Assembly (NCBI GenBank): GCA_905236545.1
Contig: CAJOQO010000112.1
Span: forward strand, 1-13,950
DNA length: 13,950 nt
Reading direction: 5' to 3'
Source: an uncultured Lachnospiraceae bacterium
Lineage (GTDB): Bacteria > Bacillota > Clostridia > Lachnospirales > Lachnospiraceae
Shown: positions 1-5,751 of the stretch, piece after piece
Layout: each line of letters begins with the position of its first letter
Numbering within the stretch: position 1 is the first letter of the stretch
Notes under the pieces: generated by a model
What the model was told of the DNA's origin: nothing
The model's database searches: none
What the model saw: the letters and a program-made list of their open reading frames with translations, nothing else
Made by a program: the position numbers and the translations under genes

Positions 1-269
1 CTGACGCCGCAGCGGCGGCCGGGGAAGCCGCGGTGGAACCGGAGCAATCCGATCTGACAGGCGCTTCACAGGAGGCTCCCGCTGCTTTTGAGGACGGATC
101 ATCGATGGAGCTGACCGCGGAAGACGGTTATGAGATCGAGGTGTCCGAGGAATACATGGAGGAAGAGGACGAGGACAGGTATGTCCCCACCGTGGATGCC
201 GCGCTGGTCGCGGATACGACCAATGTCATCGCCGCGGCTCTGGCGAATATCATGGATCCCGCGACATGA
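1..269 (+). CDS. C-terminal end of an unknown acidic protein (5' partial)
   Basis: An open frame enters the window (first full codon at position 3) and stops with TGA at 267-269, giving about 88 residues. The visible part begins with an Ala run, then is strongly acidic, with clusters such as EEYMEEEDEDRY, and ends in a more hydrophobic Ala-rich stretch (VIAAALANIMDPAT). A GTG at 33 is in frame, but nothing upstream of it resembles a ribosome binding site and the frame stays open to the window edge, so I treat it as internal. The composition suggests a low-complexity acidic tail, possibly of a larger protein. I do not recognise a family and assign no function. A palindromic terminator follows about 60 bases downstream, consistent with this being the last gene of its transcript. 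Confidence 0.6.
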   Translation, partial: DAAAAAGEAAVEPEQSDLTGASQEAPAAFEDGSSMELTAEDGYEIEVSEEYMEEEDEDRYVPTVDAALVADTTNVIAAALANIMDPAT

Positions 270-273
270 CGCG

Positions 274-305
274 GGAAAACGGCGTATGGGGAAAACGGCG
301 TATGG
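274..305. repeat. 16-bp perfect tandem duplication
   Basis: The 16-base unit GGAAAACGGCGTATGG occurs at 274-289 and again, identical and directly abutting, at 290-305. It lies between the stop codon of the first gene and the terminator palindrome, so it is untranslated. It looks like a recent slippage duplication; no function is evident. Confidence 0.9.
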
Positions 306-327
306 ATGGAGCCGGAAATCAGAACAG

Positions 328-360
328 AAAAAAGGTACTGCAGCTGCAGTACCTTTTTTT
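328..360. terminator. Bidirectional intrinsic terminator
   Basis: A perfect 20-base palindrome (GGTACTGCAG at 334-343 paired with CTGCAGTACC at 344-353) is flanked by six A (328-333) and seven T (354-360). Read on either strand it is a GC-containing hairpin followed by a U tract. It therefore can terminate the plus-strand gene ending at 269 and the minus-strand tRNA whose 3' end is at 363. The stem has no spare loop bases, so the real loop must form by opening the central pairs. Confidence 0.9.
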
Positions 361-362
361 AA

Positions 363-434
363 CAGGGGTACAAGGATTCGAACCTTGAAATGACGGAGTC
401 AGAGTCCGCTGCCTTACCGTTTGGCTATACCCCT
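363..434 (-). tRNA. tRNA-Gln (anticodon CTG)
   Basis: The minus strand of this 72-base stretch folds as a tRNA. The acceptor stem AGGGGTA pairs with TACCCCT, leaving discriminator G. The D-arm region reads AGCCAAACGGTAAGGC. The anticodon arm is GCGGA, loop CTCTGAC, TCCGT, placing CTG at the anticodon, which reads the Gln codon CAG. The T arm is CAAGG, loop TTCGAAT, CCTTG. The 3' CCA is not encoded, because TTA follows the discriminator. A canonical promoter lies upstream and a terminator palindrome begins three bases past the 3' end, so this is a single-tRNA transcription unit. Confidence 0.95.
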
Positions 435-465
435 TTATCAATCGCTCTTTCCTGCGACGAATGTC

Positions 466-494
466 ATTATAACCTCTTATTTCATCCAATGCAA
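466..494 (-). promoter_or_regulatory. Sigma-A-type promoter of tRNA-Gln
   Basis: On the minus strand, TTGCAT (489-494) and a perfect TATAAT (466-471) are separated by exactly 17 bases. Transcription would start near 459, about 25 bases before the mature tRNA 5' end at 434, leaving a short leader for RNase P removal. Confidence 0.85.
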
Positions 495-514
495 GCATAT
501 TTTTCATCATTTTC

Positions 515-543
515 TTCCTTTTCCGGCCATAAAAGTTTATAAT
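515..543 (+). promoter_or_regulatory. Probable promoter of pncB
   Basis: A perfect TATAAT is at 538-543. A weak -35 (TTCCTT, 515-520) sits 17 bases upstream. The start site would be near 550, giving a leader of about 78 bases before the pncB ATG. It is divergent from the tRNA promoter in the same intergenic region. The -10 is convincing and the -35 is poor, which may mean activator dependence or a chance match. Confidence 0.5.
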
Positions 544-560
544 GCGTTGAGAAAGGAGAA

Positions 561-598
561 CCGTATCGTTCCGCCGGGCCCGGACGAAAGGCGTACGG
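561..598 (+). promoter_or_regulatory. Possible structured 5' leader of pncB
   Basis: The predicted leader can fold into a stepped hairpin: CCGTA (561-565) with TACGG (594-598), TCGT (566-569) with ACGA (584-587), and CCG (571-573) with CGG (581-583). There is an internal bulge and a GC-rich loop. It is bracketed by two copies of GAAAGGAGAAC (551-561 and 609-619), the second of which contains the actual ribosome binding site. No known NAD-pathway riboswitch class is recognised here. Confidence 0.3.
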
Positions 599-627
599 AA
601 TGATATTGGAAAGGAGAACAGATTCTT

Positions 628-2097
628 ATGAGTACGATGAAGCTCACACTTCTGACGGATTTCTATGAGCTGACGATGATGCAGGGATATTTTAAGACAG
701 GACGCAATCCGAAGGTGGTGTTTGACGCCTTTTACCGAAGCAATCCGGACGACGGCGGATATGCGGTCTGCGCCGGCCTGGAGCAGGTGATCGACTATGT
801 GAAAAGACTGACCTTTGATCCGGAGGACATTGATTATCTGCGCTCTACGGGGACATTTGACGAGGACTTCCTTGATTATCTCCGAACCTTCCGTTTCACG
901 GGTGACATCTGGGCGATTCCGGAAGGAACCGTGGTCTTTCCGAAGGAGCCGCTGGTTAAGGTGATCGCTCCGATCATGGAAGCGCAGCTGATGGAAACGG
1001 CGATTCTGAACATCATTAACCACCAGTCCCTGATCGCCACGAAGGCGGCGCGCGTATGCTATGCGGCACAGGGGGGCGGTGTTATGGAATTCGGCCTCAG
1101 GCGCGCGCAGGGTCCCGATGCGGGCACATACGGGGCGCGGGCAGCGATGATCGGCGGCTGTATCGGAACCTCGAATGTCCTGACGGGACAGCTTTTCCAT
1201 GTTCCGGTGCTTGGAACACACGCACACAGCTGGATCATGAGCTTTCCGAGTGAATATGAGGCTTTCTGCACCTACGCGAGACAGTATCCGGACAACTGCA
1301 CGCTGCTGGTAGACACCTACGATACGCTTCACTCCGGCGTTCCGAATGCGATCCGAACCTTCCGCACGATGCAGGAGGAGGGAATCAGACTGAAGAAATT
1401 CGGAATCCGGCTGGACTCGGGAGACCTTGCCTATATGTCAAAGAAGGCCAGGGCGATGCTGGATGAGGCAGGCTTCAGGGATGCGACGATCACGGCGAGC
1501 TCTGATCTGGATGAATATCTGATCCAGTCGCTGATGGCCCAGAGAGCGGCGATCAATTCATGGGGAGTTGGAACCAACCTGATCACGTCAAAGGATACGC
1601 CTGCGTTCGGAGGCGTATATAAGCTTGCCGCGATTGAGGATGAGAGCGGATGCCTGATTCCCAAGATCAAGCTTTCGGACAATACGGCAAAGATCACCAA
1701 TCCCGGCAATAAGAAGATCTACAGGGTTTATGACAGCCAGTTCCACAAGATCCGCGCGGATCTGATCTGTCTGGAGGAGGAAGAATTCCATGAGGATCAG
1801 GATCTGATCCTGTTTGATCCGATGGAGACGTGGAAGAAGACGAAGCTGAAGGCCGGAACCTACGAGCTGAGAGAACTTCTCGTTCCCGTATTCAGGGATG
1901 GAGAATCTGTTTACGAATCTCCCTCTGTCATGGAGATCCGGGATGTGTGCACAAGGGAAAAGGAATCTCTGTGGGATGAGTCGAAACGTTTTGTGAATCC
2001 GCATGAGATGTATGTGGATCTGTCAGACCGTCTGTACCGGATCCGTGCGGAATTGCTTGAGGAGATGAGCATGAAGCAGCTGCAGGAGATGTCCTGA
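628..2097 (+). CDS. pncB: Nicotinate phosphoribosyltransferase
   Basis: This cytoplasmic enzyme makes nicotinate mononucleotide from nicotinate and PRPP with ATP hydrolysis, the entry step of the Preiss-Handler NAD salvage pathway. At 489 residues it matches the usual family length. The N-terminus (LLTDFYELTMMQGYF) is a hallmark of the family. Other recognisable blocks are EFGLRRAQGPD (residues 154-164), GTHAHSW with the conserved histidines H198/H200 (family knowledge points to an active-site histidine in this block), DTYDT (229-233) and IRLDSGDLA, with D263 and D266 in the phosphoribosyl-binding barrel. The start is set by AAGGAG at 611-616, 11 bases before the ATG. The gene is monocistronic as far as can be seen: the next gene is convergent. 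Its last codons (MKQLQEMS) form the first unit of a 23-bp repeat array that continues past the stop. Confidence 0.95.
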   Translation: MSTMKLTLLTDFYELTMMQGYFKTGRNPKVVFDAFYRSNPDDGGYAVCAGLEQVIDYVKRLTFDPEDIDYLRSTGTFDEDFLDYLRTFRFTGDIWAIPEGTVVFPKEPLVKVIAPIMEAQLMETAILNIINHQSLIATKAARVCYAAQGGGVMEFGLRRAQGPDAGTYGARAAMIGGCIGTSNVLTGQLFHVPVLGTHAHSWIMSFPSEYEAFCTYARQYPDNCTLLVDTYDTLHSGVPNAIRTFRTMQEEGIRLKKFGIRLDSGDLAYMSKKARAMLDEAGFRDATITASSDLDEYLIQSLMAQRAAINSWGVGTNLITSKDTPAFGGVYKLAAIEDESGCLIPKIKLSDNTAKITNPGNKKIYRVYDSQFHKIRADLICLEEEEFHEDQDLILFDPMETWKKTKLKAGTYELRELLVPVFRDGESVYESPSVMEIRDVCTREKESLWDESKRFVNPHEMYVDLSDRLYRIRAELLEEMSMKQLQEMS

Positions 2098-2210
2098 AGC
2101 TGCCGCCGGAGGAAACAGCTGCAGGAGATGTTCCTGAAGCAGAATGCGGGGATGTCCTGAAGCAGAATGCAGGAGCTGCCTGAAGCAGACTGCAGGAGCT
2201 GCCTGAAGCC
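2072..2210 (+). repeat. Degenerate 23-bp direct repeats at the pncB 3' end
   Basis: Five 23-base units begin at 2072, 2112, 2135, 2158 and 2181, with a broken sixth at 2204. Units 2 to 5 are contiguous; a 17-base spacer separates units 1 and 2. The consensus is roughly TGAAGCAGNNTGCAGGAG followed by (A/C)TGNCC. Unit 1 is the coding end of pncB. Because 23 is not a multiple of three, later units change frame, and each begins with the TGA that stops pncB. They look like tandem duplications of the pncB terminus that have since diverged. Confidence 0.8.
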
Positions 2211-2225
2211 GGGGAGAGGGATCAG

Positions 2226-2279
2226 CTGTGCGGCGTGTGGAGAAACGGGACAGGGGAATCCTGTCCGGCTGCCGCACAG
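2226..2279. other. Two-tier hairpin between convergent genes
   Basis: CTGTGCGGC (2226-2234) pairs perfectly with GCCGCACAG (2271-2279). Inside it, GGACAGG (2248-2254) pairs with CCTGTCC (2260-2266) around a five-base loop. It lies between the end of pncB and the end of the convergent regulator, where a terminator is expected. No T run follows on either strand, so it may act as an RNA 3'-end stabiliser or a factor-dependent stop rather than an intrinsic terminator. Confidence 0.4.
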
Positions 2280-2317
2280 ACATCAGCCATTATGGCAGAC
2301 CGCAAGGCGCGGGCGCG

Positions 2318-2845
2318 TCAGGCGTCAGAAGAGTGGTCCGCAGCACCGGAATGATCCGCGACGTCAGGGTGGTCCGCAGCACCGGAGCGATCCGCGACGT
2401 CAGGGTGATCCGCAGCGCCGGAATGATCCGCGACGTCAGAGTGACCGGAAACCTCCGATTGACTCTGACAGCGGCTTTCGATGGCGCGCTTACGGTCAAT
2501 CTCCCGGCTTGCGAGCTTTATATGATCCTTAAGGATCTCAAGCTCTATATCGTCCGCTTCCTTAAAGAGCCTGACGAGATAGGACGGAACCGGGGACAGA
2601 GCGGAAGGATCTGTATCACGCACCAGCGAATCGAGGCTCACCTGAAAAATGTCACAGAGCCGGATCAGTCTCCAGAGCTTCATTCTCTGAACGCCCCGCT
2701 CCACCCTTCCGATGGTTACGTCAGAGCAGCCGAGCTGCTCCGCCAGATCCTCCTGCGAGAAGCTGGTACGCTCGCGGAGCTGCCGGATGTTTTTCCCATA
2801 GACTTTGGCAATCATTGATTCTTTTATATCTTTTTTTCTATCCAT
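2318..2845 (-). CDS. XRE-family transcriptional regulator with a repeat tail
   Basis: This 175-residue DNA-binding protein has an N-terminal Cro/CI-type helix-turn-helix at about residues 16-72. The pair of recognition helices lies around SQEDLAEQLGCSDVTIGRVE (30-49), typical of XRE repressors. Residues 75-125 are helical and charged (LVRLFKEADDIELEILKDHIKLA), probably a dimerisation segment. From about residue 128 the protein becomes a low-complexity tail of three 12-residue units (P/S-DVADHSGAADH) plus a degenerate first one, rich in Asp, His and Ala. I recognise no domain there. The ATG at 2845 lies only 8 bases after a TATAAT, so the message may be leaderless; an alternative Met11 also lacks a clear ribosome binding site. 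The gene is convergent with pncB and divergent from the thioesterase operon, which it may regulate along with itself. The targets are inference. Confidence 0.8.
   Translation of the reverse strand: MDRKKDIKESMIAKVYGKNIRQLRERTSFSQEDLAEQLGCSDVTIGRVERGVQRMKLWRLIRLCDIFQVSLDSLVRDTDPSALSPVPSYLVRLFKEADDIELEILKDHIKLASREIDRKRAIESRCQSQSEVSGHSDVADHSGAADHPDVADRSGAADHPDVADHSGAADHSSDA
2333..2440 (-). repeat. Three tandem 36-bp in-frame repeats in the regulator gene
   Basis: Units at 2333-2368, 2369-2404 and 2405-2440 are nearly identical, differing by a few substitutions such as CACCGG versus CGCCGG. Thirty-six bases equal 12 codons, so copy-number change preserves frame. They encode the PDVADHSGAADH-type tail of the XRE regulator. 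There are no spacers, so this is not a CRISPR array. Confidence 0.95.
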
Positions 2846-2853
2846 AGTTCTTG

Positions 2854-2859
2854 ATTATA
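2854..2859 (-). promoter_or_regulatory. -10 element of the XRE gene
   Basis: A perfect TATAAT on the minus strand ends 8 bases before the ATG. The normal distance from -10 to transcription start would place the +1 at or within a base or two of the start codon. The -35 region is poor (TGTTCA at 17 bases spacing). The arrangement suggests a leaderless transcript. Confidence 0.5.
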
Positions 2860-2929
2860 CAGGAAACTCTGATCACTGAACACAACGCAAAACGACTGGT
2901 TTTTCCTGCGTAATACGACCGATATTCGC

Positions 2930-2957
2930 TTTCCGGAACCCGTACAGAATTTATACT
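2930..2957 (+). promoter_or_regulatory. Possible promoter of the thioesterase operon
   Basis: TATACT at 2952-2957 is preceded, 16 bases upstream, by a weak TTTCCG (2930-2935). The start site would be near 2964, almost on top of the ribosome binding site of the gene at 2981, so the match is tentative. It shares the intergenic region with the divergent XRE gene. Confidence 0.3.
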
Positions 2958-2980
2958 TACTTGAAAGGAAGCAGCAGCTG

Positions 2981-3502
2981 ATGGAAGAAATAGACTGGAA
3001 CAGGTACGCGCAGCTTAGTGAGGAAGCATTTATCCCGGCGATCGGGAGATTTGAAGAGTCGCTGCGCAAGGCAGCCGGGATGGCAACGACTCAGTCCATT
3101 CCGGTCTATGCAGGTGCAATGAAAGGAAGTTTGATTACTGCCTTCAGACAGATGACGGAGATCCTGAGGAAGATGGCCGACAGCCTCCCGGAGGAAGCGC
3201 GCGCGCAGATCTGTCAGAAGGCGGTGGAAGACAGGATGAGAGAGCTGTTTTTTGAACGCCTGAGCAGGATCCCTGACATGCAGATTGCCGTTGACTACAG
3301 ATGTACACGGATTCTGAACAAGACATCCGATTACAAAGCACTGTACAGCTGGGTTGCCAGGCTGCGGAAGGATGACGGGGAGATCCGGCGGATCGTACAG
3401 GAAACGACCGATGCCTGCAGGAGGTTTGCGGCACAGGATGTGCCGGAGCTGGCCTTGATGGCGCGGGAGGGAAATAGCCTGCGGAGGAAGTATCATGAGT
3501 AA
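2981..3502 (+). CDS. Unknown 173-residue helical protein
   Basis: I do not recognise a family. The protein is soluble, with no signal peptide or membrane segment. It is highly charged and almost entirely predicted helical from composition, for example EESLRKAAGM and MTEILRKMADSLPEEARAQ. Only two Cys residues are obvious besides the N-terminal core: one in ARAQICQKA and one in DYRCTR. The start ATG is preceded by GAAAGGAA at 2963-2970. The last codons overlap the start of the next gene by 8 bases (ATGAGTAA), which usually means translational coupling, so the protein is likely made in step with the acyl-ACP thioesterase. A regulatory or partner role for lipid metabolism is inference only. It is divergent from an XRE regulator. 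Confidence 0.75.
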   Translation: MEEIDWNRYAQLSEEAFIPAIGRFEESLRKAAGMATTQSIPVYAGAMKGSLITAFRQMTEILRKMADSLPEEARAQICQKAVEDRMRELFFERLSRIPDMQIAVDYRCTRILNKTSDYKALYSWVARLRKDDGEIRRIVQETTDACRRFAAQDVPELALMAREGNSLRRKYHE

Positions 3503-4232
3503 GTATGAGTATCAGTCCAGAGTACGCTATTCGGAATGTGGAGAAGACTGCTGTCTGTCTCTTGGAGGCGTGGTCAATTATTTTCAGGATGCGGCGACCT
3601 TTCAGGGGGAAGATCTTGGGATCGGGATCCCTTACCTGCGATCCCGGAATCTTGCCTGGATCCTTGTATCCTGGCAGATCGTGACAGATCATATGCCCAG
3701 GCTTGGCGAGAATATCACGGTAAGAACGTGGGCGTACAGTTTTACGGGCTTTTATGGATTTCGCAACCTGGAGCTTGTGGATGAAAACGGGGTCCGTGCG
3801 GTATGGGCCAACAGCATCTGGGTCATGATGGACACGGAAAGAGGGCGTCCTGTCAAGGTGCCGGAGAAGCTTCTGTCTCTTTATGGGGAGGAAGAGAAGC
3901 TGGATATGGAATATGCCCCGAGAAGGGTGAACGTTCCGGAGAACGGAGAGGAGCAGGAGCCATTCACGATTCGCCGGGCACATCTGGATTCGAACCATCA
4001 CGTGAACAATAAGCAGTACATTCAGATGGCGTTGGACTACCTTCCGGAGGATTTCCCGATCCGTGAGACGCGGGTGGAATACCGGGAGCAGGCATTTCTC
4101 GGGGACGTGATCCGGCCGCTGGCTGTAAGGACCAGGGACAGCGTCACGGTCAGCCTTCAGAAGGAAGCGGGAAATGTATGCGCTGTGGTATGTTTTTTCA
4201 GGCAGGAGCAGAGCAGCCGGAATCAATCCTGA
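3495..4232 (+). CDS. Acyl-ACP thioesterase (FatA/FatB family)
   Basis: This 245-residue enzyme releases free fatty acid from acyl carrier protein, ending or diverting fatty acid synthesis in the cytoplasm. It has the double hot-dog layout of the bacterial acyl-ACP thioesterases. The N-terminal half includes YSECGEDCCLSLGGVVNYFQDAA, and the C-terminal half carries the signature LDSNHHVNNKQY with D165, N167 and H169, the plant-enzyme catalytic Asp/Asn/His triad by family knowledge. VEYREQ (194-199) supplies the likely glutamate. The length fits bacterial members. The start overlaps the upstream gene by 8 bases, so translation is probably coupled. A CvfB-like gene follows after 65 bases. The chain-length preference cannot be read from sequence. 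Confidence 0.9.
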   Translation: MSKYEYQSRVRYSECGEDCCLSLGGVVNYFQDAATFQGEDLGIGIPYLRSRNLAWILVSWQIVTDHMPRLGENITVRTWAYSFTGFYGFRNLELVDENGVRAVWANSIWVMMDTERGRPVKVPEKLLSLYGEEEKLDMEYAPRRVNVPENGEEQEPFTIRRAHLDSNHHVNNKQYIQMALDYLPEDFPIRETRVEYREQAFLGDVIRPLAVRTRDSVTVSLQKEAGNVCAVVCFFRQEQSSRNQS

Positions 4233-4297
4233 ACAAAGCAGCCGGAAGAAACCGGAGCAGGCAGGCCGTGAACAGGAACGAATCAGGAGACAGGAGC

Positions 4298-5119
4298 ATG
4301 AACCTGGGAGAAAAACAGATACTTACCATCGACCGATTTAAAGAGTTCGGCGCTTATCTGACAGACGGAAGCGGATCCGTCCTGCTTCCGAAAAAGGAAG
4401 TTCCGGAAGGAGCGAAGGCAGGCGACAGGATCGAAGTGTTTTTATATAAGGACTCTTCAGACCGGCTGATCGCAACGGTGCGGCAGCCGGCCCTGGTGCT
4501 TCATCAGGTCGGACTCCTGAAGGTCAGAGAGACAGGAAAGATCGGGGCATTTCTTGAATGGGGACTTCCCAAGGATCTGCTCCTTCCGTTCCATGAGCAA
4601 ACCAGGCGGGTTCGAAGCCAGGAAGAGGTGCTGGTTGCGCCCTATATTGACAAGTCCGGGCGGCTGGCAGCCACCATGAATGTATATCCTTATCTGGAAA
4701 AGGAATCTCCCTATCAGAAAGATTCCCGTGTCAGGGCAAGGATCTATGAGACGAGCGCGAACTTCGGGGTCTTTGCCGCCGTGGATGACCGGTACAGCGC
4801 GCTGATCCCGAAGAATGAGGCGCAGGGAGACTGGCGGATCGGGGAAGTCGTGGAAGCCAGAGTTACCGGCGTGCTCCCGGACGGAAGGCTGAATCTGTCT
4901 GTCAGAGAGAAAGCCTACCTGCAGCTTGAGAAGGATGCGGAGCTGGTGCTGAAGGTCATCGGAGAGTATGAAGGAGTGCTTCCGTTTGATGACAAGGTGC
5001 CGCCTGAGATGATCCGGAGGGAGTTCTCACTGAGCAAGAATGCGTTTAAAAGGGCAGTCGGGCACCTGCTGAAGGAGGGGAAGGTTGAGATCCGCGGCCG
5101 GCGGATCTACCGGATATAA
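4298..5119 (+). CDS. cvfB: CvfB-family S1 RNA-binding protein
   Basis: This 273-residue cytoplasmic protein resembles the Gram-positive CvfB/YitL family: three S1-like OB folds followed by a winged helix. The first S1-like unit is at about residues 1-62 (MNLGEKQILTIDRFKEFGAYL), the second at about 63-130 (LLKVRETGKIGAFLEWGLPKDLLLPFHEQ) and the third at about 145-215 (VRARIYETSANFGVFAAVDD ending LNLSVREKAYLQL). Residues 222-273 (PPEMIRREFSLSKNAFKRAVGHL) form the winged helix. In staphylococci the family affects virulence gene expression through RNA; that role here is inference. I place the start at 4298 because AGGAGA (4285-4290) lies 7 bases upstream and the N-terminal match begins there. The open frame extends to 4178 over the end of the thioesterase, but that extension has no ribosome binding site. 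It is probably in the same operon as the two genes before it. Confidence 0.85.
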   Translation: MNLGEKQILTIDRFKEFGAYLTDGSGSVLLPKKEVPEGAKAGDRIEVFLYKDSSDRLIATVRQPALVLHQVGLLKVRETGKIGAFLEWGLPKDLLLPFHEQTRRVRSQEEVLVAPYIDKSGRLAATMNVYPYLEKESPYQKDSRVRARIYETSANFGVFAAVDDRYSALIPKNEAQGDWRIGEVVEARVTGVLPDGRLNLSVREKAYLQLEKDAELVLKVIGEYEGVLPFDDKVPPEMIRREFSLSKNAFKRAVGHLLKEGKVEIRGRRIYRI

Positions 5120-5234
5120 GCGGGTACGGATCCATCGAAGCTTCTCTGGCTCTCCGATATGCTGTGCAACATAGACAATTTCGTTGTGACAGTTTCGTGA
5201 AAAACATCCAAAAAAGGGAAAATGCGAAAAACAC

Positions 5235-5262
5235 TTGCATTCCGCCTGAAGCGTGCTATATT
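5235..5262 (+). promoter_or_regulatory. Promoter of the 78-residue protein gene
   Basis: TTGCAT (5235-5240) and TATATT (5257-5262) are 16 bases apart. The start site would be near 5269, giving a leader of about 75 bases before the ATG at 5344. The leader is purine-rich and contains an additional GGAAAGGAAG at 5290-5299. Confidence 0.65.
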
Positions 5263-5343
5263 TGGGGGCGTAAACGAGATGAAAACAAAGGAAAGGAAGC
5301 CCCCACGCAGAAGAAATCAGGGGCGGAAAGGAGAGTATTAACT

Positions 5344-5580
5344 ATGAAGTTACAGAATGTACAGGATCCGGAAAAACTGTTTGAGGTGATCGATTCCTGC
5401 AGTGGAAAGGTAGAACTGGTCACGGGTGAAGGCGACAGACTGAATCTGAAGAGTAAGCTCAGTCAGTTCCTTTCCCTGGCGAATATTTTCTCCGTCAAGG
5501 AGGAGATCCCGGAGCTTGAGCTTGTCGCTTATGATCCGAACGATGTGAAAAAGCTGATCGACTTCATGATTAACGAGTAA
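5344..5580 (+). CDS. Small conserved-looking protein, 78 residues
   Basis: The product starts MKLQNVQDPEKLFEVIDSC and is acidic and soluble, with no signal peptide, membrane segment or Cys-pair metal motif. The middle segment (GKVELVTGEGDRLNLKSKLSQ) looks like a beta-strand followed by helices, and the C-terminus (AYDPNDVKKLIDFMINE) is helical. I have the impression that short proteins of this type recur in Lachnospiraceae, sometimes under doubtful names, but I assign no function. Start choice: AAAGGAG at 5327-5333 lies 10 bases before the ATG. The open frame extends upstream to 5164, through the promoter, so that extension is not coding. It has its own promoter and terminator and is therefore a one-gene transcription unit, which argues that it is a real, independently expressed gene. 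Confidence 0.8.
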   Translation: MKLQNVQDPEKLFEVIDSCSGKVELVTGEGDRLNLKSKLSQFLSLANIFSVKEEIPELELVAYDPNDVKKLIDFMINE

Positions 5581-5667
5581 GCTGATCCGGAGCATAATCC
5601 TGTAATCCGGATCCGGAAAGAGAATCCGGATGCCGGACAGGATACCGTTCATGGGAGATAGAATAAG

Positions 5668-5697
5668 GCGCTTTCGGTATTTTCCGAAAGCGCTTTT
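5668..5697 (+). terminator. Intrinsic terminator after the 78-residue protein gene
   Basis: GCGCTTTCGG (5668-5677) pairs perfectly with CCGAAAGCGC (5684-5693) around a six-base loop (TATTTT). Four T follow, then a mixed T-rich stretch (CGTGTT). The ten-base stem is strong, and it sits 88 bases after the stop codon and before the next gene. Confidence 0.85.
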
Positions 5698-5751
5698 CGT
5701 GTTAGAATCAACCTGTCGGGATACAGACACGATTTCCGGGGGAAAGGGACT

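Noticed and set aside
319..1332. Long minus-strand open frame opposite pncB
   Set aside because: It runs through the tRNA gene and the terminator, is antisense to a clear enzyme, and its Arg/His-rich product resembles no protein family.
2333..2440. Possible CRISPR-like array with 36-bp repeats
   Set aside because: The units abut with no spacers and are an in-frame coding repeat; no cas gene is present.
2228..2818. Plus-strand open frame opposite the XRE regulator
   Set aside because: The minus strand encodes a clear helix-turn-helix; the plus-strand product is repetitive only because the 36-bp units are read backwards.
3144..4226. Long minus-strand open frame opposite the thioesterase
   Set aside because: The plus strand carries the catalytic motif DSNHHVNN and coupled genes; the antisense product is low-complexity and lacks a start signal.
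4178..4297. N-terminal extension of the CvfB-like protein
   Set aside because: It overlaps the thioesterase end, lacks a ribosome binding site, and the S1-type sequence starts at 4298.
5164..5343. N-terminal extension of the 78-residue protein
   Set aside because: It spans the promoter and leader; the ribosome binding site at 5327-5333 fixes the start at 5344.
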